A stretch of 64,000 nt of DNA from Burkholderia humptydooensis (GCF_001513745.1 NZ_CP013380.1:2914001-2978000); one strand, 5' to 3'. Shown: positions 17,593 to 30,620, counted from the first letter of the stretch. Translations and numbers: made by a program. Notes: a model not told the origin generated them from the sequence alone.

Positions 17593-17658
17593 AGTGTATC
17601 GCAAATGGAAATTTTTTGAACGATCGTGCTAAATTCAGTCGAAAAAAGTACACGATCG
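17593..17658 (-). promoter_or_regulatory. Candidate DUF1178 promoter with flanking inverted repeat
   Basis: On the minus strand TTCAAA (17615-17620) and TACACT (17593-17598) are separated by 16 bases, a plausible sigma-70 promoter 22 bases before the ATG. A perfect 8-bp inverted repeat (17621-17628 CGATCGTG and 17651-17658 CACGATCG, 22 apart) lies immediately upstream and could be an operator. No regulator is assigned. Confidence 0.4.
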
Positions 17659-17714
17659 AGCCGACCGACGGCACCGATTGTATCCCTTCGCAAAACACCC
17701 CGCTCGGCGCGGCG

Positions 17715-18305
17715 CTACGGCCGGATCACGTCGCCGAGCGGCCACGCGCCCGACATCGCCTTCTCGAGCCACATCGTGCCGATAATCGTCTTGACGTCGC
17801 TGATCTGGCCGGCGCGCACCCATTCGAGCAAGTCCGGCAGCGTCGCCGTAAACGTCTCGAGAAACTCGCCGTCGTCGAGCTTGCGCTCGCCCGCCGTCAG
17901 GCCGCGCGCGAGATAGATGTCGATGAATTCGGTCGAATACGAAATGATCGGATGAATGCGCGTGAGGAACACGTATTCGCGCGCGGTGTAGCCGGTTTCC
18001 TCGCGCAGCTCGCGAACCGCGCAGGCGAGCGCGCCTTCGTCCGGGTCGAGCTTGCCTGCCGGGAATTCGGCCATCACCTTGCCGATCGGATAGCGATACT
18101 GGCTCTCCATCAGCACGCGGCCGTCGTCGAAGAGCGGGATGACCATCACCGCGCCCGGATGCGTCACGTATTCGCGCGTCGCATGCTTGCCGTCCGGCAG
18201 GCGAACCGTGTCGCGCTTGACCTTCAGGAACGAGCCGTCGTAGACGGACGCGCTTTCGATGCAAGTTTCCGTGAGGGTGGCGTCGTGATTCGGCAAATCG
18301 GCCAT
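17715..18305 (-). CDS. NUDIX hydrolase (ADP-ribose pyrophosphatase type)
   Basis: This is a 196-residue protein. The NUDIX box spans AGKLDPDEGALACAVRELRE and continues with ETGY, matching GX5EX7REUXEEXGU, with the catalytic Glu residues in RELREE. Layout and length fit ADP-ribose pyrophosphatases (NudF-like), which cleave ADP-ribose to AMP and ribose 5-phosphate using Mg. It follows the DUF2818 gene by 36 bases at the end of the nuo operon. Confidence 0.88.
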   Translation of the reverse strand: MADLPNHDATLTETCIESASVYDGSFLKVKRDTVRLPDGKHATREYVTHPGAVMVIPLFDDGRVLMESQYRYPIGKVMAEFPAGKLDPDEGALACAVRELREETGYTAREYVFLTRIHPIISYSTEFIDIYLARGLTAGERKLDDGEFLETFTATLPDLLEWVRAGQISDVKTIIGTMWLEKAMSGAWPLGDVIRP

Positions 18306-18341
18306 CGGCGGCTCCGCAGTGGGGCGCGACGGCCTACGCCG

Positions 18342-18647
18342 TCAGCGCCGTTTGACGAGATACTGGAACGTGAAGCCGGGAAACGCGAACACCACGAAAA
18401 GACTGAAGGTGATCGCGTAAAACTGCCAGCCCTGTTCGAAGCGATTGCCGGCGCGCGATTCGAGCCAGAAGCCCAGCGCACCGACGACGAAATACAGCAC
18501 GATCATTTCGCCGATCCGGAGCCACGCGCTCTTTTTCGCCGTCGCTCCACTCTTCAGCGGCACGACGGCGAACAGGCGCTGATTCAGGAACGGCAGGTTG
18601 GCGCCGACGAGCGCCAACAGCACGATGAACCAGCCGGCGGCCGACAT
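18342..18647 (-). CDS. DUF2818 family membrane protein
   Basis: This 101-residue protein has three hydrophobic helices (about 5-25, 42-62 and 75-95) and a basic end (VKRR). Its start codon overlaps the nuoN stop by one base (TAATG), so it is translated as the last cistron of the complex I operon. DUF2818 proteins are known from betaproteobacteria next to nuoN; the role is not established. Position suggests an assembly factor or accessory subunit of complex I. Confidence 0.82.
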   Translation of the reverse strand: MSAAGWFIVLLALVGANLPFLNQRLFAVVPLKSGATAKKSAWLRIGEMIVLYFVVGALGFWLESRAGNRFEQGWQFYAITFSLFVVFAFPGFTFQYLVKRR

Positions 18648-20119
18648 TACAGCGGCAGCGTATGGCTGATCGCCTGCAGGCAGACCGTCATCAGCGGGCC
18701 CGGCACGATGCCGAGCACGACGACCGCGAGGCCGTTGAGCACGAGGATCGTGCGCTTGCACGCATCGCCCGCGATCGGCGTCGTGTCCTGCGGCGCATCG
18801 AAGTACATCAGCTTGACGATGCGCAGATAGTAGAACGCGCCGAACAGCGACGTGATGACGGCGAGCACCGCGAGCCACGTGAGGCCGGCGTTGACCGTCG
18901 CCTCGAGGACCGCGAGCTTCGCGTAGAAGCCGACCGTCGGCGGAATGCCGGCGAGCGAGAACATCATCACCATCATCACGAACGCGAACACCGGGCTGCG
19001 TTTGTTGAGGCCCTTGAAGTCGTCGAGCGTTTCGGCTTCGAAGTCGCGGCGGGCGAGCAGCATCACGACGCCGAACGAGCCGAGCGTCGTCACGAGGTAG
19101 ACGATCGTGTAGAACATCGCCGAGCTGTACGCGCTCGCCGCCGACGACGGATTGCCGCCCACCACGCCCGCGAGCAGGCCGAGCAGCACGAAGCCCATGT
19201 TCGAGATCGCCGAGTACGCGAGCATCCGCTTGATGTTGCGCTGGACGATACCGGTGATGTTGCCGACGATCAGCGACAGCGCCGCGAGGATCACGAGCAT
19301 TTCCTGCCAGTCGACCGCGAGCGGCAGCAGGCCCATCACGAGAAAGCGCAGGCCCCACGCGAATGCCGCGACCTTCGGGCCGCCGCCGACGAACAGCGTC
19401 ATCGCGGTCGGCGCGCCCTGGTAGACGTCCGGCACCCACATGTGGAACGGCACGGCGCCGAGCTTGAACGCGACGCCCGCAACGATGAAGATCACGCCGA
19501 ACAGCAGCACCGCGTCGTTGATGTGGCCCGATGCGACCGCCTTCAGCACTTCGTTCAGCTCGAGCGAGCCCGTCGCGCCGTACAGCATCGAGATCCCGTA
19601 CAGCACGAAGCCCGAGGCGAGCGCACCGAGCACGTAGTACTTCATCGCGGCTTCGCTCGACTGCGTCGCGTCGCGACGCAGCGCGATCACCGCGTACAGC
19701 GACAGCGACATCAGCTCGAGGCCGAGGTACAGCGTGAGGAAGTTGTTGCCCGAGATCATCACGAGCTGGCCGAGCAGCGAGAACATGCCGAGCAGGAACA
19801 CGTCGCCGCGGAACAGGTCGCGATCCTCGAGGTACTTGCGCGAGTAGACGAGCGTCACCGCGAAGCCGAGCGACACGACCGCCTTCATCGCGCTCGCGAA
19901 CGAATCGACCACGACCATTCGCGAGAAGACGTAGTACTGCTGCGGATCGAAGGCTTGCAGCGCGAACCACACGCCCGCCGCCGCCGACGCGACGACCGCG
20001 ATCAGATACGTGAGGCGGCGGCCGGCTGCGCCGACGAAGGTGTCGTTCAGCCAGGCGACGACGATGGCGGCCATCACCAGCGCATCGGGCAACAGGACAT
20101 TCATAGGTGCGTTTTGCAT
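18647..20119 (-). CDS. nuoN: NADH-quinone oxidoreductase subunit N
   Basis: This 490-residue antiporter-like membrane subunit of complex I has about 14 helices. It includes the discontinuous-helix and Lys/Glu residues of the proton channel (for example LGLELMSLSLYAV and FKLGAVPFHMWVPDVYQGAP). It belongs to the membrane arm together with NuoL and NuoM. GGAGG lies 11 bases before the start. It is the last nuo cistron before DUF2818. Confidence 0.96.
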   Translation of the reverse strand: MQNAPMNVLLPDALVMAAIVVAWLNDTFVGAAGRRLTYLIAVVASAAAGVWFALQAFDPQQYYVFSRMVVVDSFASAMKAVVSLGFAVTLVYSRKYLEDRDLFRGDVFLLGMFSLLGQLVMISGNNFLTLYLGLELMSLSLYAVIALRRDATQSSEAAMKYYVLGALASGFVLYGISMLYGATGSLELNEVLKAVASGHINDAVLLFGVIFIVAGVAFKLGAVPFHMWVPDVYQGAPTAMTLFVGGGPKVAAFAWGLRFLVMGLLPLAVDWQEMLVILAALSLIVGNITGIVQRNIKRMLAYSAISNMGFVLLGLLAGVVGGNPSSAASAYSSAMFYTIVYLVTTLGSFGVVMLLARRDFEAETLDDFKGLNKRSPVFAFVMMVMMFSLAGIPPTVGFYAKLAVLEATVNAGLTWLAVLAVITSLFGAFYYLRIVKLMYFDAPQDTTPIAGDACKRTILVLNGLAVVVLGIVPGPLMTVCLQAISHTLPL

Positions 20120-20143
20120 GATCTTTGTATCCTCCGCTCGGGC

Positions 20144-21634
20144 TTACTGGGCCAGCGGCAGTTTCGACTGCGCGACGTGGGAGAGGAGGTTTTCCACGGA
20201 AACGTGCATCACGTCGGTGAAGGGCTTCGGATAGAGGCCCATCAGCAGCGTGAACGCGGCGAGCACGGCGAGCATCGTGAATTCGCGACGGCTGATGTCC
20301 GACAGCTTCGCGACCTTGTCGCTCGTCACCGCGCCGAAGTACACGCGCTTGTACATCCACAGCGTGTACGCCGCGCCGAGAATCAGCGTGAACGCCGCGC
20401 CGAACGCGATCCAGAAGTTGTACTGGACCGACGCGAGGATCACCATGAACTCGCCGACGAAGCCCGACGTGCCCGGCAGGCCGCAGTTGGCCATCGAGAA
20501 CAGCATCGCGAACGCGGCGAACTTCGGCATCACGTTGACGACGCCGCCGTAGTCGGCGATCTGGCGCGAGTGCAGGCGGTCGTACAGCACGCCGATGCAA
20601 AGGAACATCGCGCCCGACACGAAGCCGTGCGAGATCATCTGGACGATCGCGCCTTCGACGCCGAGCTGGTTGAAGATGAAGAAGCCGAGCGTGACGAAGC
20701 CCATGTGCGCGATCGACGAATACGCGACGAGCTTCTTCATGTCCGCCTGCACCATCGCGACGAGGCCGATGTAGATCACCGCGATCAGCGACAGCGCAAT
20801 CACGGCGGGCGCGAAGAAGTGGCTCGCGTCCGGCGTGATCGGCAGCGAGAAGCGCAGGAAGCCGTACGCGCCGAGCTTCAGCATGATCGCGGCCAGCACG
20901 ACCGAGCCGCCCGTCGGCGCCTCGACGTGCGCATCCGGCAGCCAGGTGTGCACCGGCCACATCGGCACCTTCACCGCGAACGCGAGGAAGAACGCGATGA
21001 AGAGCAGCACCTGCGGCGTCATCGCGATCTTCGCGTTCTGCCACGTCGCGAGATCGAACGAATGCGTCTGCGTGTACAGGTAGATCAGCGCGACCAGCAT
21101 CAGCAGCGAGCCGGCGAGCGTGTACAGGAAGAACTTGAACGCCGCGTACACACGGTTCGGGCCGCCCCACACGCCGATGATGATGTACATCGGGATCAGC
21201 GTCGCCTCGAAGAACACGTAGAACAAGAGGCCGTCAGCCGCCGAGAACACGCCGACCATGATCCCCGACAGGATCAGGAACGCGGCGAGATACTGCGACA
21301 CGTGCTCGGTGATCACCTCCCAGCCGGCGATCACGACGATCACCGTGATGAGCGCGGTCAGCACGACGAACCACATCGAGATGCCGTCGACGCCGAGGTG
21401 ATACGTGATGTTGAAACGTTCGATCCACGTCGATTGCTCGACGAACTGCAGCGCGGCGGTGCTCGAGTCGAAGCCCGTGATCAGCGGAATCGTGACGGCC
21501 AGGCTCGCGAGCGAGCCGATCAGCGCAATCCAGCGCGCCGCGCCCGGATTTTTATCGGAACCGACCGCGAGCACGACGAGGCCGAATACGATCGGCAACC
21601 AGATCGCGGTACTGAGAATCGGAAAAGAGTGCAT
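20144..21634 (-). CDS. nuoM: NADH-quinone oxidoreductase subunit M
   Basis: This 496-residue antiporter-like subunit of the complex I membrane arm contains FFEATLIPMYIIIGVWGG and FAVKVPMWPVHTWLPDAHVE, the conserved Glu/Lys proton-channel elements. The start at 21634 (MHSFPILST) follows GGGGA by 7 bases and lies 14 bases after the nuoL stop. Length is normal. Confidence 0.96.
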   Translation of the reverse strand: MHSFPILSTAIWLPIVFGLVVLAVGSDKNPGAARWIALIGSLASLAVTIPLITGFDSSTAALQFVEQSTWIERFNITYHLGVDGISMWFVVLTALITVIVVIAGWEVITEHVSQYLAAFLILSGIMVGVFSAADGLLFYVFFEATLIPMYIIIGVWGGPNRVYAAFKFFLYTLAGSLLMLVALIYLYTQTHSFDLATWQNAKIAMTPQVLLFIAFFLAFAVKVPMWPVHTWLPDAHVEAPTGGSVVLAAIMLKLGAYGFLRFSLPITPDASHFFAPAVIALSLIAVIYIGLVAMVQADMKKLVAYSSIAHMGFVTLGFFIFNQLGVEGAIVQMISHGFVSGAMFLCIGVLYDRLHSRQIADYGGVVNVMPKFAAFAMLFSMANCGLPGTSGFVGEFMVILASVQYNFWIAFGAAFTLILGAAYTLWMYKRVYFGAVTSDKVAKLSDISRREFTMLAVLAAFTLLMGLYPKPFTDVMHVSVENLLSHVAQSKLPLAQ

Positions 21635-21648
21635 TAGTCGTCCCCGCC

Positions 21649-23697
<2,049 letters not shown>

Positions 23698-23714
23698 AAC
23701 AGCGTTGCCTGAAA

Positions 23715-24020
23715 TTAACCTTTGAGCTGATCGAGATCCTCGACATTGATCGTGTCGAGCTTACGGAACAGAGTCACCAGAATCGCGAGGCCGATTGCGG
23801 CTTCCGCCGCCGCGACCGTCAACACGAAGAACACGAAGATCTGGCCGTGGACGTCGCCCAGATAATGCGAGAACGCGACGAAATTGGTATTCACCGCGAG
23901 CAGCATCAGTTCGATCGCCATCAGGATGATGATGATGTTCCGGCGGTTCAGGAAAATCCCGACGATCGCGATCGCAAACAGGATCGCGCCGAGCACGAGG
24001 TAATGAGCCAAGGTCAACAT
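23715..24020 (-). CDS. nuoK: NADH-quinone oxidoreductase subunit K
   Basis: This 101-residue subunit has three membrane helices. Helices 2 and 3 carry the conserved glutamates ([12 protein letters not shown] and [12 protein letters not shown]) of the proton pathway. It is next to nuoJ, with an 18-base gap. Confidence 0.96.
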
Positions 24021-24038
24021 AGATTCTTCTCCTCTCGC

Positions 24039-24695
24039 TTAGCCGTTGTTCGAGCCCGACGCGGCGTCGCTCGCGGCGGTTTCCGGCTGCGGCTTGTCGG
24101 CTTGCATCTTCACGAGACGCACGCGATCCTCGCGGCGCACCTTCACCTGCTCGGACACGCGCTGGCGCTTGCTGTCCTTGCCCTTCTGCGCGGTCAGCGC
24201 AACCGCGGCGATGATCGCAACGAGCAGCACGAGGCCCGCGATCTCGAACGCGAAGATGTAATCGGTGTAGATGACCTTGCCGATCAGCTTCGTGTTCGGC
24301 ATGCCGGCCGCCGCGCCCGCGGCCATGTCGTGCACGGGCGAGCCCGTCGCGCCGTAGCCGCGCCACAGGATCAGCGCGGTCTCGACGACGATGATCGCGC
24401 CGACCACGGTGGCCATCGGCACGAAGCGCCTGAAGTCGCGGCGCAGCACGTCGATGTTGATGTCGAGCATCATCACGACGAAGAGGAACAGCACCATCAC
24501 CGCGCCCACGTAGACGAGCACCAGCAGGATCGCGAGGAACTCGGCCTCGAGCAGCATCCAGATCGCGGCCGCGTTGAAGAACGCGAGCACGAGGAAAAGC
24601 GCAGACGCCACCGGGTTGCGCGATGTGATCACCTTCAGCCCCGACACCACGAGGAGCAGCGAGAAGATGTAGAAGAGTACGGTCGTGAAGTCCAT
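24039..24695 (-). CDS. nuoJ: NADH-quinone oxidoreductase subunit J
   Basis: This 218-residue protein has five membrane helices (within about 1-165) with the conserved YVGAVMVLFLFVVMML segment of helix 3. A charged C-terminal tail of about 50 residues is rich in Lys, Arg and Asp and extends beyond the E. coli length, as in other betaproteobacteria. Confidence 0.95.
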   Translation of the reverse strand: MDFTTVLFYIFSLLLVVSGLKVITSRNPVASALFLVLAFFNAAAIWMLLEAEFLAILLVLVYVGAVMVLFLFVVMMLDINIDVLRRDFRRFVPMATVVGAIIVVETALILWRGYGATGSPVHDMAAGAAAGMPNTKLIGKVIYTDYIFAFEIAGLVLLVAIIAAVALTAQKGKDSKRQRVSEQVKVRREDRVRLVKMQADKPQPETAASDAASGSNNG

Positions 24696-24773
24696 GATTA
24701 CCGGTTCATCATTAGGCCATTGTCAGGCGCGGTTGGCTGGCACCGCCGGGCGTGCCGCGGCGCTGCCGCGACT

Positions 24774-24798
24774 CGCCGGCCCGGCGAGCGGGCCGGCG
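24774..24798. repeat. GC-rich hairpin between nuoI and nuoJ
   Basis: A 9-bp perfect stem (24774-24782 with 24790-24798) lies inside the 110-base nuoJ-nuoI gap. Alternative pairings (CTCGCCGG with CCGGCGAG) compete with it. There is no T-run, so it is more likely an mRNA processing or stability element than a terminator. Confidence 0.5.
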
Positions 24799-24805
24799 CA
24801 TCGGG

Positions 24806-25294
24806 TTATCGATACCGAGCATCGGCGGCCTTCGCGGCCGCGATCTCCTTCTCGTAGCGATCGCCCACCGCGAGCAGCATGTCCTTCGTGAAGTACAGGT
24901 CGCCGCGCTTCTCGCCGTGATATTCGAGGATCTGCGTCTCGACGATCGAATCGACCGGGCAGCTCTCTTCGCAGAAACCGCAGAAGATGCACTTCGTCAG
25001 GTCGATGTCGTAGCGCGTCGTGCGACGGGTGTTGTCCTCGCGCGTCTGCGACTCGATCGTGATCGCCATCGCCGGGCACACCGCTTCGCACAGCTTGCAC
25101 GCGATGCACCGCTCTTCGCCGTTCTCGTAGCGGCGCAGCGCGTGCAGCCCGCGAAAGCGCGGCGAGATCGGCGTCTTTTCCTCGGGGAACTGCACGGTGA
25201 ACTTGCGCTTGAACGTGTAGCGTCCGGTCAGCGCGAGCCCCTTGAGCAGCTCGGTCAGGAAGAAGGTCTTAAAGAAGTGTTGGATTGCCGTCAT
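24806..25294 (-). CDS. nuoI: NADH-quinone oxidoreductase subunit I
   Basis: This 162-residue peripheral subunit has two 4Fe-4S binding motifs, [12 protein letters not shown] and [12 protein letters not shown], which hold clusters N6a and N6b in the electron path to quinone. It lies between nuoH (15-base gap) and nuoJ (110-base gap). Confidence 0.97.
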   Translation of the reverse strand: MTAIQHFFKTFFLTELLKGLALTGRYTFKRKFTVQFPEEKTPISPRFRGLHALRRYENGEERCIACKLCEAVCPAMAITIESQTREDNTRRTTRYDIDLTKCIFCGFCEESCPVDSIVETQILEYHGEKRGDLYFTKDMLLAVGDRYEKEIAAAKAADARYR

Positions 25295-25309
25295 GATTTC
25301 GTCCGCCCT

Positions 25310-26374
25310 TTATTTCCAGATATTCAGCGGCGACATCATCCAGAAACCAACCACGATCACCCAGATCACGCAGACGGGCAGGAACACCTTCCAGCCGAGG
25401 CGCATGATCTGGTCGTAGCGGTAACGCGGGAACGTCGCACGGGCCCAAATGAACACCGACAGCAGCGCGAAGACTTTCAGCACCAGCCAGAAGATGCCCG
25501 GAATGAACGACAGGAATTCGAACGGCGCGTCCCAGCCGCCGAGGAACAGCGTCGCCGCGAGCGCCGAGATCACGATCATGTTGATGTACTCGGCGAGGAA
25601 GAACAGCGCGAACGCCATCCCCGAGTAGTCGATCATGTGACCCGCGACGATCTCCGACTCCCCTTCCACCACGTCGAACGGGTGGCGGTTCGTTTCGGCG
25701 ATGCCCGAGATGAAGTAGATGACGAAGACGGGCAGCAGCGGCAGCCAGTTCCACGACAGGAAATTGACGCCGTGGCCCGCGAAGAAGCCATGCTGCTGCG
25801 AGCCGACGATCTCCGACAAGTTCAGGCTGCCCGCCGTCATCAGCACGAGCACGAGCGCGAAGCCCATCGAGATTTCGTACGACACCATCTGCGCGGCCGC
25901 GCGCATCGCGCCGAGGAACGCGTACTTCGAGTTCGACGCCCAGCCGGCGAGAATCACCGCGTAGACGCCGACCGACGAGATCGCCATCGCGTACAGCAGG
26001 CCGGCGTTGATGTTCGCCAGCACGGCGCCCGCCTGGAACGGGATCACCGCCCACACCGCGAACGCCGGCACGACCGTCATCACGGGCGCGATCAGATACA
26101 GCCAGCGGTTTGCCGCCGTCGGATGAATCACTTCCTTGAGCAGCAGCTTCAGCACGTCGGCGATCGGCTGCAGAAGACCCGCGGGGCCGACGCGGTTCGG
26201 ACCGAGACGCACATGCATCCAGCCGATCAGCTTGCGCTCCCACAGAATCAGGTACGCGACGCACAGCAGGATCACGACGGCGACGACGAGGATGCGCACG
26301 AGCGCCCACACCGTCGGCCACGCGAAGCCGAGAAGCTGGGCTCCGCCCGAGTTGATCGTATCGAACAAGCTCAT
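25310..26374 (-). CDS. nuoH: NADH-quinone oxidoreductase subunit H
   Basis: This 354-residue membrane subunit forms much of the quinone site and the link to the peripheral arm. Conserved segments are [19 protein letters not shown] near the N-terminus and [15 protein letters not shown] in the middle. It starts one base after the nuoG stop. Confidence 0.97.
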   Translation of the reverse strand: MSLFDTINSGGAQLLGFAWPTVWALVRILVVAVVILLCVAYLILWERKLIGWMHVRLGPNRVGPAGLLQPIADVLKLLLKEVIHPTAANRWLYLIAPVMTVVPAFAVWAVIPFQAGAVLANINAGLLYAMAISSVGVYAVILAGWASNSKYAFLGAMRAAAQMVSYEISMGFALVLVLMTAGSLNLSEIVGSQQHGFFAGHGVNFLSWNWLPLLPVFVIYFISGIAETNRHPFDVVEGESEIVAGHMIDYSGMAFALFFLAEYINMIVISALAATLFLGGWDAPFEFLSFIPGIFWLVLKVFALLSVFIWARATFPRYRYDQIMRLGWKVFLPVCVIWVIVVGFWMMSPLNIWK

Positions 26375-28705
26375 TTACGCCTTCTCCACCACCAGTTCAC
26401 CGGACAGGCTGCCGAGCGCTGCGCCGGCAGGCGTGGCCGCCGACACGCGAACGACGGCTTCCGCAAGATTCTCCTCGCGCACGGCCGGCAACTGCACCGT
26501 GCGATCGCCCTGGCGCACGCGCACCGCGTCGCCGTTCTTCAGGCCGAGCTTGTCGAACAGCGCGGCGGGCAGGCCCGCCTTGTGCGCCGCCTTCGATGCG
26601 GCCGTCAGGTGCAGCGCGCCCGCGCGGCGCGACAGCGCGTCGGCATGATAGATCGGCACGTCGGCGAGACGCTCGAGCGCGCCGTTCGCGGCCCGCGCGG
26701 CTGCGCGCGCGGGCGCCGCCGCCGTCTTGTTCGACAGACGCGGCGCGATTTCGCCGTCGCCGAGCGCGGCGAGACGCACTTCTTCCGACGTCTCGTACTC
26801 GAAGTTCGGCAGGCCGAGCAGACTGCCGAGCACGCGCAGCACCTTCCATGCGGGACGCGTGTCGCCGAGCGGACGCACGACGCCGTTGAACGACTGGGCG
26901 CGGCCTTCCGCGTTCACGTACGTGCCGGCCGTCTCGGTGAACGGCGCGATCGGCAGCAGCACGTCCGCGTAGTCGAGGCCGTACTTGAACGGCGACAGCA
27001 CGACGACCGTCTCCGCCTGCTTCAGCGCAGCGAGCGCCTGCGCCGGATCGGCGGTGTCGAATTCGGGCTCGACGTTCAGGAGCACGTAGCCCTTGCGCGG
27101 CTGCGCGAACGCGTCGCGTGCATTGAGGCCGTTCGCGCCCGGCAGCGCGCCGACGAGGTGCGCGCCCACCGTGTTCGCCGCTTCCGTCAGGAAGCCGAGC
27201 GTCGCGCCCGTGTTGTCGGCGATCCACTGCGCGATCGCGTGGATCTGCGCGAATTGCGGATGCTGGACGACGCCGTTGCCGAGCAGCACGGCGCGGCGCT
27301 CGCCGTTCGCGAGCGATTGCGCAACCGCCCGTGCGGCGTCCGACGCTTCCACGCCCGCCAGCGCATCCGGCAGCGCCACGCCGCGCGCCTGCGCGACGGC
27401 AGCCGCGATGCCCGCGAGCGCGTCGAGCCATGCCGACGGCGCGGCGACGATGCGCTGCGCGGTCGGGATCAGCGCGTCGTCGCCCGTCGCGTGCAGGAAG
27501 TGCAGCTTCGCGCCGCCCTTCGCCGCCTGGCGCAGGCGCGCCGCGAAGAGCGGATGATCGCGGCGCAGGAACGAGCCGACGACGAGCGACGCGTCGACGG
27601 CCGACAAATCGGCGATCGGCATGCCGAGCCACGGCGCGCCTTGCGCGGCGGCGGAGAAATCGGCCTGGCGCAGACGGAAGTCGACGTTCGGCGTCTTCAG
27701 TTCGTGGGCGAGCTGCTTGAGCAGGAACAGTTCCTCGACCGTGCTGTGCGCGCTCGCGAGCGCGGCGATCGCAGCCGGGCCGTGCTCGTCGCCGATGCCC
27801 TTCAGGCCGCGCGCGACGTATTCGAGCGCCGTCTGCCAGTCGACTTCGCGCCACTCGCCGCCCTGCTTGATCATCGGCTTCGTCAGGCGCTCTTCGCTGT
27901 TCAGGCCTTCATACGAGAAGCGGTCCTTATCCGAGATCCAGCACTCGTTGACGGCTTCGTTCTCGAACGGCAGCACGCGCATCACGCGGTTGTTCTTCAC
28001 TTGCACGACGAGGTTCGCGCCGACGGAATCGTGCGGGCTCACCGACTTGCGGCGCGACAGCTCCCACGTGCGGGCGCTGTAGCGGAACGGCTTGCTCGTC
28101 AGCGCGCCGACCGGGCACAGGTCGATCATGTTGCCCGACAGCTCGGAGTCGACCGTCTTGCCGACGAACGTCGTGATTTCCGAATGCTCGCCGCGGCCCA
28201 GCATGCCGAACTCCATCACGCCGGCGATTTCCTGGCCGAAGCGCACGCAGCGCGTGCAGTGGATGCAGCGCGACATCTCTTCCATCGAGATGAGCGGGCC
28301 GACTTCCTTGTGGAACACGACGCGCTTCTCTTCCGCATAGCGCGACGCCGACTTGCCGTAGCCGACCGCGAGATCCTGCAACTGGCATTCGCCGCCCTGA
28401 TCGCAGATCGGGCAGTCGAGCGGATGGTTGATGAGCAGGAACTCCATCACCGACTGCTGCGCCTTCACGGCCTTGTCAGAGTTGGTGTGGACGATCATGC
28501 CGGCCGACACGGGCGTCGCGCACGCGGGCACGGCCTTCGGCATCTTCTCGACTTCGACGAGACACATCCGGCAGTTGGCCGCAACCGACAGCTTCTTGTG
28601 ATAGCAGAAGTGAGGGATGTACGTATCCGCCTTGTGCGCAGCCTGGATCACCATGCTGCCTTCGGGCACCTCGACCTTCTTGCCGTCTATTTCAAGTTCA
28701 ACCAT
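26375..28705 (-). CDS. nuoG: NADH-quinone oxidoreductase subunit G
   Basis: This 776-residue protein has an N-terminal 2Fe-2S domain ([23 protein letters not shown]), a His/Cys and 4Fe-4S domain ([16 protein letters not shown]), and a long molybdopterin-oxidoreductase-like domain that has lost its cofactor role in complex I. It belongs to the NADH-dehydrogenase module with NuoE and NuoF. It abuts nuoH and follows nuoF after an 82-base gap in which nothing clear is seen. Confidence 0.96.
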   Translation of the reverse strand: MVELEIDGKKVEVPEGSMVIQAAHKADTYIPHFCYHKKLSVAANCRMCLVEVEKMPKAVPACATPVSAGMIVHTNSDKAVKAQQSVMEFLLINHPLDCPICDQGGECQLQDLAVGYGKSASRYAEEKRVVFHKEVGPLISMEEMSRCIHCTRCVRFGQEIAGVMEFGMLGRGEHSEITTFVGKTVDSELSGNMIDLCPVGALTSKPFRYSARTWELSRRKSVSPHDSVGANLVVQVKNNRVMRVLPFENEAVNECWISDKDRFSYEGLNSEERLTKPMIKQGGEWREVDWQTALEYVARGLKGIGDEHGPAAIAALASAHSTVEELFLLKQLAHELKTPNVDFRLRQADFSAAAQGAPWLGMPIADLSAVDASLVVGSFLRRDHPLFAARLRQAAKGGAKLHFLHATGDDALIPTAQRIVAAPSAWLDALAGIAAAVAQARGVALPDALAGVEASDAARAVAQSLANGERRAVLLGNGVVQHPQFAQIHAIAQWIADNTGATLGFLTEAANTVGAHLVGALPGANGLNARDAFAQPRKGYVLLNVEPEFDTADPAQALAALKQAETVVVLSPFKYGLDYADVLLPIAPFTETAGTYVNAEGRAQSFNGVVRPLGDTRPAWKVLRVLGSLLGLPNFEYETSEEVRLAALGDGEIAPRLSNKTAAAPARAAARAANGALERLADVPIYHADALSRRAGALHLTAASKAAHKAGLPAALFDKLGLKNGDAVRVRQGDRTVQLPAVREENLAEAVVRVSAATPAGAALGSLSGELVVEKA

Positions 28706-28787
28706 GATGGTGAATGGTCCTTAACCTATTACCGCTCGCCCGCGTCCGCTCGACCGGGCGCTCGAATTCTGCAATCGGGTTGCGCCG

Positions 28788-30098
28788 TCAGGCCGCGGCC
28801 GCATGCGCGTGGCCGCCGACCATGCAGTGCTTGTGCTCGACGTGGTACGCGAATTCGTCCCAGTAGTGCTTGAGCATCCCGCGCACCGGCATCGCCGCCG
28901 CGTCGCCGAGCGCGCAGATCGTGCGGCCCATGATGTTCTCCGCAACCGAGTTCAGCAGGTCCAGGTCTTCCTGGCGGCCCTCGCCGTGCTCGATGCGGTT
29001 CACGACGCGATACAGCCAGCCCGTGCCTTCGCGGCACGGCGTGCACTGGCCGCACGACTCTTCGTAATAGAAGTACGACAGGCGCAGGAGCGAACGCACC
29101 ATGCAGCGCGTCTCGTCCATCACGATCACCGCGCCGGAGCCGAGCATCGAGCCCGCCTTCGCGATCGAATCGTAGTCCATGTCGGTCTGCATCATGATGT
29201 CGCCCGGGATCACCGGCGCCGACGAGCCGCCCGGAATCACGGCCTTGATCTTCTTGCCGCCGCGCACCCCGCCCGCGAGCTCCATCAGCGTCGCGAACGG
29301 CGTGCCGAGCGGAATCTCGTAGTTGCCCGGGCGCTCGACGTCGCCCGACACCGAGAAGATCTTCGTGCCGCCGTTGTTCGGCTTGCCCATCTCGAGGTAG
29401 TTCTGCGGGCCGACGGCCAGCAGGAACGGCACCGCGGCGAACGTCTCGGTGTTGTTGATCGTAGTCGGCTTGCCGTACACGCCGAAGCTCGCCGGGAACG
29501 GCGGCTTGAAGCGCGGCTGGCCCTTCTTGCCCTCGAGCGATTCGAGCAGCGCCGTTTCCTCGCCGCAGATATACGCGCCGTAACCGTGGTGCGCATGGAG
29601 CTGGAACGAGAAGTCCGAGCCCATGATCTTGTCGCCGAGGAAGCCCGCGCGGCGCGCTTCGTCGAGCGCCGCCTCGAAGCGGCGATACACTTCAAAGATC
29701 TCGCCATGAATGTAGTTGTAGCCGACGGTGATGCCCATCGCGTACGCGCCGATCGCCATGCCTTCGATCAGCGCATGCGGGTTCCAGCGCAGGATGTCGC
29801 GATCCTTGAACGTGCCCGGCTCGCCCTCGTCCGAATTGCAGACGAGGTACTTCTGCCCCGGAAACTGGCGCGGCATGAAGCTCCACTTCAGGCCGGTCGG
29901 AAAGCCCGCGCCGCCGCGGCCGCGCAAGCCCGACGCCTTCACGTCGGCGATCACCTGCTCGGGCGGAATCTTTTCTTCGAGGATGCGGCGCAACTGCTTG
30001 TAGCCGCCGCGCGCGACGTAATCTTCGAGACGCCAGTTCTCGCCGGTGAGGCCGGCGAGGATCAGCGGTTTGATGTGACGATCGTGGAGGGACGTCAT
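28788..30098 (-). CDS. nuoF: NADH-quinone oxidoreductase subunit F
   Basis: This 436-residue NADH- and FMN-binding subunit has [16 protein letters not shown] for nucleotide binding, [16 protein letters not shown] for FMN, and [16 protein letters not shown] for cluster N3. Its start overlaps the nuoE stop (ATGA), which couples their translation. Confidence 0.97.
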   Translation of the reverse strand: MTSLHDRHIKPLILAGLTGENWRLEDYVARGGYKQLRRILEEKIPPEQVIADVKASGLRGRGGAGFPTGLKWSFMPRQFPGQKYLVCNSDEGEPGTFKDRDILRWNPHALIEGMAIGAYAMGITVGYNYIHGEIFEVYRRFEAALDEARRAGFLGDKIMGSDFSFQLHAHHGYGAYICGEETALLESLEGKKGQPRFKPPFPASFGVYGKPTTINNTETFAAVPFLLAVGPQNYLEMGKPNNGGTKIFSVSGDVERPGNYEIPLGTPFATLMELAGGVRGGKKIKAVIPGGSSAPVIPGDIMMQTDMDYDSIAKAGSMLGSGAVIVMDETRCMVRSLLRLSYFYYEESCGQCTPCREGTGWLYRVVNRIEHGEGRQEDLDLLNSVAENIMGRTICALGDAAAMPVRGMLKHYWDEFAYHVEHKHCMVGGHAHAAAA

Positions 30099-30580
30099 TT
30101 CGAGAGCTCCTCAAGCAGCTGGTCGATCTTCTCGCGGCTCATGAGGCTGCACATTTTATGGTTGTTGAGCAGCAGCACCGGCGCATCGCCGCACGCGCCG
30201 AAGCACTCGCCTTCCTTCAGCGTGAACTTGCCGTCCGGCGTGGTTTCGCCGAAATCGATGCCGAGCTTCTGCTTCAGATAGGCGGCCGTCGCCTCGGCGC
30301 CGCCGTGCGGCCCGAGCTGGCACGGCAGGTTCGTGCAGAGCGTGATCTTGTGCTTGCCGACGGGCGCGAGCTCGTACATTGTGTAGAACGTCGCGACTTC
30401 CTGGACCGCGATGGCCGGCATGCCGAGATAGTCCGCGACGAACTGCATCAGTTCGGGCGACAGCCAGCCATGCTCTTCCTGAGCGACGGCCAGCGCCGAC
30501 ATCACAGCGGACTGTTTCTGATCGGCGGGATACTTCGCGATCGCTCGATCGATTTCTTTCAGGCCTTCAGCTGAGATCAT
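30095..30580 (-). CDS. nuoE: NADH-quinone oxidoreductase subunit E
   Basis: This 161-residue thioredoxin-like 2Fe-2S subunit has [13 protein letters not shown] and [11 protein letters not shown] ligands for cluster N1a. The start at 30580 (MISAEGL) fits family N-termini; an in-frame TTG at 30601 would add seven residues. The ribosome site is weak. A 166-base structured gap separates it from nuoD. Confidence 0.93.
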   Translation of the reverse strand: MISAEGLKEIDRAIAKYPADQKQSAVMSALAVAQEEHGWLSPELMQFVADYLGMPAIAVQEVATFYTMYELAPVGKHKITLCTNLPCQLGPHGGAEATAAYLKQKLGIDFGETTPDGKFTLKEGECFGACGDAPVLLLNNHKMCSLMSREKIDQLLEELSK

Positions 30581-30620
30581 TTTCAGACACGACTCTTTCA
30601 ATTCCTACCGCACGAACAAC

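Noticed and set aside
24774..24798. Terminator inside the nuo operon
   Set aside because: The hairpin has no T-run, and the nuo genes continue downstream as one conserved operon.
24752..28873. Very long plus-strand open frame across nuoI-nuoG
   Set aside because: It is antisense to well-supported nuo genes, is extremely Arg/His-rich and is a GC3 shadow.
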